This document shows, piece after piece, positions 59,661 through 64,000 of a stretch of 64,000 bases of DNA (its first letter is position 1; each line of letters opens with the position of its first letter). Under the pieces are notes generated by a model. That model made no database searches, had not been told where the DNA came from, and worked only from the letters and a program-made list of their open reading frames with translations. Both the position numbers and the translations under genes were made by a program. Origin of the DNA: UBA1672 sp964352665 (GTDB taxonomy: Bacteria; Pseudomonadota; Alphaproteobacteria; Micavibrionales; Micavibrionaceae); assembly GCA_964352665.1 (NCBI GenBank), contig CAYGSJ010000004.1, forward strand, positions 62,001 through 126,000, in the 5' to 3' direction.

Positions 59661-60044
59661 ATGATCACTACAATAGCAGTTATTTCAATAGGCGGTGCTT
59701 TGGGTGCGCTTTCACGGTATGGTGTAAATGTTGGATCTGTACAATTATTTGGGCACGGGCTTCCTTGGGGTACTTTGATTGTTAATGTCGTGGGATCGTT
59801 TCTTATGGGTATTGTTATTGCAAAATTCTCCCAGATGGATGGTGTATCCCAGGATTTAAGGTACTTGATCCTTACAGGTTTTCTAGGTGCGTTTACAACG
59901 TTTTCTACTTTTTCCCTAGACTTTGTAACCCTGTGGCAAAGGGGTGAGATGATGCAAGCTATGTGCTATATGCTATTGTCTGTTGTTTTGTCCATTTTAG
60001 CTCTTTTTGTTGCCCTTTGGATTATGAGAGGACTAACGGCTTGA
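59661..60044 (+). CDS. crcB: Fluoride ion channel CrcB/Fluc
   Basis: 127-residue four-helix protein. GGALGALSRYGVNV, GTLIVNVVGSFLMGI and GFLGAFTTFSTFSLD are the Fluc signatures; the Asn and Phe residues lining the pore are present. It exports cytosolic fluoride as a dual-topology dimer. The 44-bp upstream gap is too short for a fluoride riboswitch. Its stop overlaps the TTG start of rluC. Confidence 0.95.
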   Translation: MITTIAVISIGGALGALSRYGVNVGSVQLFGHGLPWGTLIVNVVGSFLMGIVIAKFSQMDGVSQDLRYLILTGFLGAFTTFSTFSLDFVTLWQRGEMMQAMCYMLLSVVLSILALFVALWIMRGLTA

Positions 60045-61054
60045 GCAAAGAGTTACAATTTATAAAAGTCAAAGATGATGATGACGGCCAAAGGCTTGAT
60101 CGTTGGATAAAAAAGTATATTCCTGATATGCCCTATGTTTTGGCTCAAAAGCTTTTGCGTAAGGGGCAGATCAGAATTGATGGAAAACGGGCAAAGCCTG
60201 AGTCCAGGATCGAAGCAGGGCAGGAAATAAAAATACCACCATTTGACATAACAGATAAAAAAAATGTTTCCTATAAACCAAAAATTTCAGACGAAGACGT
60301 TCAATTTATGCACTCCTTGGTTCTTTATGAGGATGAAGACATTATTGCAATTAATAAACCCTATGATTTAGCAGTGCAGGGCGGTACCGGTACAAAAAGA
60401 CATATTGATGGTTTACTTGAGGTCTTTAAAGATAAGGATGATGTCGTGCCTCGCTTGGTGCATCGTTTGGATAAGGAAACAAGTGGCGTAATGTTATTGG
60501 CCCGTTCAGCAAAATGTGCCCGTGCTCTTGGTAAGATGTTTAAGGAGAAGCGGGTTCGTAAAATTTATTGGGCAATTCTAACACCAACGCCAGGAACTTT
60601 GGATGGCACCATTAAGGCACCGATCATCAAGTCAGGCGAGAACTATGAAAAGATGGTTATTGATGAAGAAGACGGCAAATATGCAATAACCGAGTATAGT
60701 GTCTTGGAACATGCCGGACGTGCGGCAGCCTTTGTTGCCTTTTGGCCGCGTACAGGAAGAACGCACCAAATCCGAGTCCACGCGGCGCAGGCCATGGGCT
60801 GTTCAATTATCGGGGATGGTAAATACCGCGCCACTAAAGATGCAGAGTCAAAATTGATAGATGCTGACTTAGCAGGTATGAATTTAGCAAAACGATTACA
60901 TCTTCATTCACGACGAATTATTCTGCAACACCCCATTAAAGCTGGAAAAAATCTTGATATAACAGCACCATTAGCCCCCGATCTTGTAAAAACCTGGAAA
61001 AATCTTGGGTTTAATCACAAGACCAAGCAGGATCCGTTTGAGTTGCTTGATTGA
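60041..61054 (+). CDS. rluC: 23S rRNA pseudouridine synthase, RluC-type
   Basis: Isomerises uridines (955/2504/2580 in E. coli numbering) of 23S rRNA. An N-terminal S4 domain (LLRKGQIRIDGKRAKPESRI) precedes the catalytic core with RLDKETSGVMLLARS, whose Asp is the nucleophile, and GRTHQIRVH. 337 residues. The start is TTG at 60041 with AGAGGA nine bases upstream, giving a four-base overlap with crcB; the frame is open further upstream inside crcB but without homology. RluC versus RluD is assigned by the S4 domain and overall pattern. Confidence 0.9.
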   Translation: MSKELQFIKVKDDDDGQRLDRWIKKYIPDMPYVLAQKLLRKGQIRIDGKRAKPESRIEAGQEIKIPPFDITDKKNVSYKPKISDEDVQFMHSLVLYEDEDIIAINKPYDLAVQGGTGTKRHIDGLLEVFKDKDDVVPRLVHRLDKETSGVMLLARSAKCARALGKMFKEKRVRKIYWAILTPTPGTLDGTIKAPIIKSGENYEKMVIDEEDGKYAITEYSVLEHAGRAAAFVAFWPRTGRTHQIRVHAAQAMGCSIIGDGKYRATKDAESKLIDADLAGMNLAKRLHLHSRRIILQHPIKAGKNLDITAPLAPDLVKTWKNLGFNHKTKQDPFELLD

Positions 61055-61099
61055 TATTTTCAATCAAACTATATTTTTTAAGAGGAAAAGAGTGTTTAT

Positions 61100-62644
61100 A
61101 TGTCTGTAGAATCCCATCTTTTTGAAAAGAAAGAAAAAAACTGGATATCCCGTCTTTTGAAATTGACGTTTTTTTTATGTGCCTTTGCTCTTGTAGGAAT
61201 CACGATTCTTGCCAATATGGGGGGATCGACAGATGAGTTAAAGCAATCTATTGAACGTTTTATGAGCGATTTGTTTAAGGGACGCCCTGTTCAGGTTGAG
61301 CAGCTTGTAAGTATGACTTTTTTCCCGAGAATAGGCTTTGATGCAGAGGGTATTAATGTCATGTCAAAACCTGAAGATGGTTATTCCATATTGAGGTTGG
61401 GCAAGGTACGTGTGTTTATGGGGTTTTGGAATGTTGCAACACGTACTCCAAAATTTACACATTTTTACATTGAAAATGTTGAAGCAATCAAGGGTGCGCT
61501 GGGGCCAAGGGAATTTTATGTCGATAAAATTTTTATTGATCATGATACCGAGAAAGGTGTCGCACAGCTACGAGGCGATGGAAAAATAGGGGTCTATCCT
61601 TGGTCATTTGAAATGAATGTGGATGTTTTTGGATCTAAAGGAAAATACAGTTATATGCTCAGTAAAAACTTTCCTTTGGTTTTTGATGTGGCCAATATTC
61701 ATTTTGAAACACGCTTTATTAACCACGAAGATAATTACTATAAATTACAAGACTTTAAGATATCCTCCGATGGCGTAAGCATATCCGGAAATTTAATTTT
61801 ATCCGCCCTGTCAGAGAAACTTTTAAAGTTAAAAGGGGATATATCTATAGGTGAGAACAAGACTGATTTTTCGCCTGATCTGGTTTTTGATTATACTAAA
61901 TATCCTGCAAAAGTGTCGGGAACGGTCATTGCAAATCAAATTAATTACAAAGACTTTGCAAGCGATAGATCAGTGTTGACTTTGCTTCGAAGGCTTCACG
62001 AGATTGCCGGATATAACGAAATTAAGGCATCGGACAAAAATAATTACTTTTTCCTAAACGGGTATGCCCTCGATATTGATTTCGATTTTAAAAAGTTGAG
62101 CTTAAAGAGTTCTGATTTAGCAGATATAAAATTCCCGCTTCAACGTCGTAAAAACGCTCTGAAGTTTGGCCCTGTAAGTCACAATACTACACAAGTGATG
62201 CCGTCTTTGATGCTTTTAACCATTGGTGAGGACGAACAAACAGCAGCTATACTGCAAAAAGGTGTTTTAAATATAGAGATGTTCAAGGATGCTTTTGGTA
62301 ATATTCCATCTAATCTTTTGAGTAAGGAAGTTCTGGGTGTTGAGTGTGGCATGGCAATGCTTGAAACGCGCGACGATCATAGACTATCTCTATTGTCATT
62401 TGCCATTGGGCTAAGTGATGGTTCTATCGGGTCTAAGGTAGAAACACTTAATAGGTTTGATCCTATAAGCGACCTAAAACTTTCATACTCTACTGAGCCT
62501 GCGGAGCTTAAGACAATCTCCTTGGACAATCAGTCCTACGACTATGTTAATTCTGTTTTAAAAAGCGCCTCTGAAAGCTCTCCTTGTGCTGCTTATGTCA
62601 TTAAGCAGAATGTTCAAGTTGATCAAGGAAAAGCATTAGAATGA
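61100..62644 (+). CDS. Membrane-anchored AsmA-like protein of unknown function
   Basis: 514 residues. One N-terminal membrane helix (LLKLTFFLCAFALVGITILA, about 19-38) is followed by a long beta-rich periplasmic region; VQVEQLVSMTFFPRIGFDAEGINV is reminiscent of AsmA-family proteins, which are lipid-transfer or envelope-assembly factors. Family membership is weak by eye. It lies 45 bp after rluC and its stop overlaps the ATP12 start (ATGA), so it sits in one operon with them. AT-rich compared with rluC. Confidence 0.6.
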   Translation: MSVESHLFEKKEKNWISRLLKLTFFLCAFALVGITILANMGGSTDELKQSIERFMSDLFKGRPVQVEQLVSMTFFPRIGFDAEGINVMSKPEDGYSILRLGKVRVFMGFWNVATRTPKFTHFYIENVEAIKGALGPREFYVDKIFIDHDTEKGVAQLRGDGKIGVYPWSFEMNVDVFGSKGKYSYMLSKNFPLVFDVANIHFETRFINHEDNYYKLQDFKISSDGVSISGNLILSALSEKLLKLKGDISIGENKTDFSPDLVFDYTKYPAKVSGTVIANQINYKDFASDRSVLTLLRRLHEIAGYNEIKASDKNNYFFLNGYALDIDFDFKKLSLKSSDLADIKFPLQRRKNALKFGPVSHNTTQVMPSLMLLTIGEDEQTAAILQKGVLNIEMFKDAFGNIPSNLLSKEVLGVECGMAMLETRDDHRLSLLSFAIGLSDGSIGSKVETLNRFDPISDLKLSYSTEPAELKTISLDNQSYDYVNSVLKSASESSPCAAYVIKQNVQVDQGKALE

Positions 62645-63348
62645 AACGTTTCTATAAGGTCGTCTCTACGCGAAAGTCTTCTAATGGTTTCGAAATATTA
62701 CTTGATAACCGGCCTATTAAAACCAAGGCTGGGCATATTCTTTTAGCGCCAGAGGAGCCTTTAGCAGAAGCATTAGTTAGGGAATGGTCCGCGCAGAAGG
62801 ATCAAATTATTCCTGATACCATGCCATTAACGCAAATTCTCAATACACAGTTGGATCGTGTTTCCACTGAGCGTGAAGCCATGACCGCTGCAATCCTTAA
62901 GTACTTGGATACAGACTTGATTTGTTATTTTGCCGAGGAGCCGGAAGAGCTGATTAGTCTCCAAGAACAGAGTTGGAAGAGATGGCTTGATTGGTTTGAG
63001 GAAGTGTTTGGGGAAGCTCTGAAAACAACGAATAGTTTACTAGCGTTGCAGCAGTCTGAGCGGGCGCATGAATCGGTTCGTGACTATGTAAAGAATCTGG
63101 ATGATGCGTATTTTACAGTTCTGCAGCTTGTCACCTCTTTGTCTGGTTCACTCATTTTAGGACTTGCCTTTGTCCAGGGAAAGGCTAAGGCCGATGATAT
63201 TCTCGCTGCATGTTATGTGGAGGAGTCGTACAAAGAACAAATATATAATGCAGAAAAATACGGAATGGATCCGATGTTGGAGAAAGAGAAGTTATCCAAA
63301 CGCAAGGATTTTGAAGCGGCAGAAGTATATTTTAAATCAATATGTTAA
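62641..63348 (+). CDS. ATP12-family F1 ATPase assembly chaperone
   Basis: 235 residues. NRPIKTKAGHILLAPEEPLAEALVREWSAQ and the DTMPLTQILNTQLDRV segment, plus TDLICYFAEEPEEL and WLDWFEEVFG, match ATP12, which chaperones the F1 alpha subunit. The family is typical of alphaproteobacteria and mitochondria. ATGA overlap with the upstream gene; its stop shares TTAA with mutL. Confidence 0.93.
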   Translation: MKRFYKVVSTRKSSNGFEILLDNRPIKTKAGHILLAPEEPLAEALVREWSAQKDQIIPDTMPLTQILNTQLDRVSTEREAMTAAILKYLDTDLICYFAEEPEELISLQEQSWKRWLDWFEEVFGEALKTTNSLLALQQSERAHESVRDYVKNLDDAYFTVLQLVTSLSGSLILGLAFVQGKAKADDILAACYVEESYKEQIYNAEKYGMDPMLEKEKLSKRKDFEAAEVYFKSIC

Positions 63349-64000
63349 CGTCTTCCGAATAGTCTTTCTATATCTTTCAGGGATAACTCAACAAAGGTTG
63401 GTCTGCCGTGGTTGCATTGTCCGGATAAAGGTGTATTTTCCATCTGCCTGAGCAGAGTGTTCATTTCTTCGATGTTAAGCCGTCTACCTGATCTGACTGA
63501 TCCATGGCAAGCCATTGTCGAAAGGATTTCGTTAAGTTGTTTTTCTAAAACATCACTTCTGTCTTCTTCTGAAAGCTGATCAACTAAATTGTATACCAAA
63601 CGTTTTGTATCGACCTTGGAGCCCAATAATGACGGGATTGCATGCACAGCGACAGCACCTTTGCCGAAGGCCTCAATATCAAGACCAAGCTTTGAAAGCG
63701 TATCGGAATGCTCCAGAAGTTTTTCAGCCTGAATCTCATCCAGCTCTATGACTTCAGGTGATAACAATCCTTGTTTTTCTATTCCTGCTTCTTCTATTTG
63801 TGTTTTAAATTTTTCATAGACAAGCCGTTCATGCGCCGCGTGTTGGTCTATGATAGCAATACCGTCTTTTGTTTGTGTGAGGATATAGTTTTCGTGAAAT
63901 TGTGCTCGTGCGGCGCCTAAGGGAAAACCTTCAAACTCTTGGTTTTGATCGATATTTTCATGATACCGTGTAGCCGGAGCCTCGTGAGAAACAAACGAGG
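63345..64000 (-). CDS. mutL: DNA mismatch repair protein MutL (partial, C-terminal part only)
   Basis: Only the C-terminal 217 or so codons are in the window; the N-terminal ATPase lies beyond the right edge. The dimerisation/endonuclease domain is clear: DQHAAHERLVYE fits the metal-binding DQHA(x)2E(x)4E endonuclease motif, followed by ACHGSVRSGRR and GQCNHGRPT, the remaining nuclease-site motifs. This is therefore an endonuclease-active MutL, as in organisms without MutH. Convergent with the ATP12 gene. Confidence 0.95.
   Translation of the reverse strand, partial: SFVSHEAPATRYHENIDQNQEFEGFPLGAARAQFHENYILTQTKDGIAIIDQHAAHERLVYEKFKTQIEEAGIEKQGLLSPEVIELDEIQAEKLLEHSDTLSKLGLDIEAFGKGAVAVHAIPSLLGSKVDTKRLVYNLVDQLSEEDRSDVLEKQLNEILSTMACHGSVRSGRRLNIEEMNTLLRQMENTPLSGQCNHGRPTFVELSLKDIERLFGRR

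Noticed and set aside
1..64000. tRNA/rRNA genes, CRISPR arrays, insertion sequences, prophage or toxin-antitoxin modules
   Set aside because: None could be recognised by reading both strands; no repeat-spacer array, transposase or integrase motif was seen.

Overview
The window is a dense, moderately AT-rich (mid-40s % GC judged by eye, not computed) bacterial chromosome segment, almost entirely housekeeping. Gene content points to an alphaproteobacterium: ETF-ubiquinone oxidoreductase, a DivK-PleD pair, an HdaA-type DnaA paralogue downstream of a DUF2066 gene and an AI-2E/PerM transporter, an EipB-like (DUF1849) envelope protein, a 50-residue aa3-oxidase subunit IV, an ATP12 F1-assembly chaperone and DUF1489. 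The exact order cannot be fixed from the sequence; an uncultured Rhodospirillales- or Micavibrio-like lineage is a guess. I saw no tRNA, rRNA, CRISPR array, insertion sequence or prophage.

Layout. 1-4101 (minus): ispE (cut by the left edge), a TPR protein, ETF-QO. 4186-7040 (plus): a uracil-DNA glycosylase and a lytic transglycosylase, converging on hisN. 7853-11087: alaS, ndk. 11091-14864 (minus): a membrane hybrid histidine kinase and a tiny cytochrome oxidase subunit. 14952-16669 (minus): purM-purN. 16732-19866 (plus): DUF2066, perM, hdaA. 19871-21716 (minus): a double-hotdog thioesterase, a structured spacer, a diguanylate cyclase. 22014-24948 (plus): eipB-like, divK, pleD. 24996-33428 (minus): rpmG, rnr, topA, dprA, plsY, pyrB and a prepilin peptidase.

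The most unusual part is 32910-43255. A prepilin peptidase is divergent from a receiver protein, which is followed by a lipoprotein secretin, a secreted protein with three Ig/ASH-like repeats and a PilP/GspC-like end, a PilB/GspE-type ATPase with a tetracysteine motif, a GspF/PilR-type membrane protein, two bitopic membrane proteins resembling a GspL/GspM (PilN/PilO) pair, and two prepilin-like proteins without the usual Glu5. Together these make a nearly complete type IVb-pilus/type II-secretion-like machine of atypical composition. A soluble hybrid histidine kinase converges on it.

45382-64000: asd, a TerB-like protein, an orphan PLP-fold protein, then sdhCDA. The fourth subunit gene, sdhB, lies about 3.2 kb away with its own promoter, separated by a TPR-methyltransferase and an oppositely oriented isocitrate dehydrogenase whose cofactor loop suggests NAD rather than NADP use. 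After that come an ArsR-SRPBCC pair, DUF167/DUF1489, nadA-nadC, an EamA transporter, crcB, an RluC-type pseudouridine synthase, an unrecognised membrane-anchored protein, an ATP12 chaperone and mutL (cut by the right edge).

Genes are tightly packed. Operon partners often overlap by 4 bases, and several convergent pairs share their stop codons, leaving no room for intergenic terminators.
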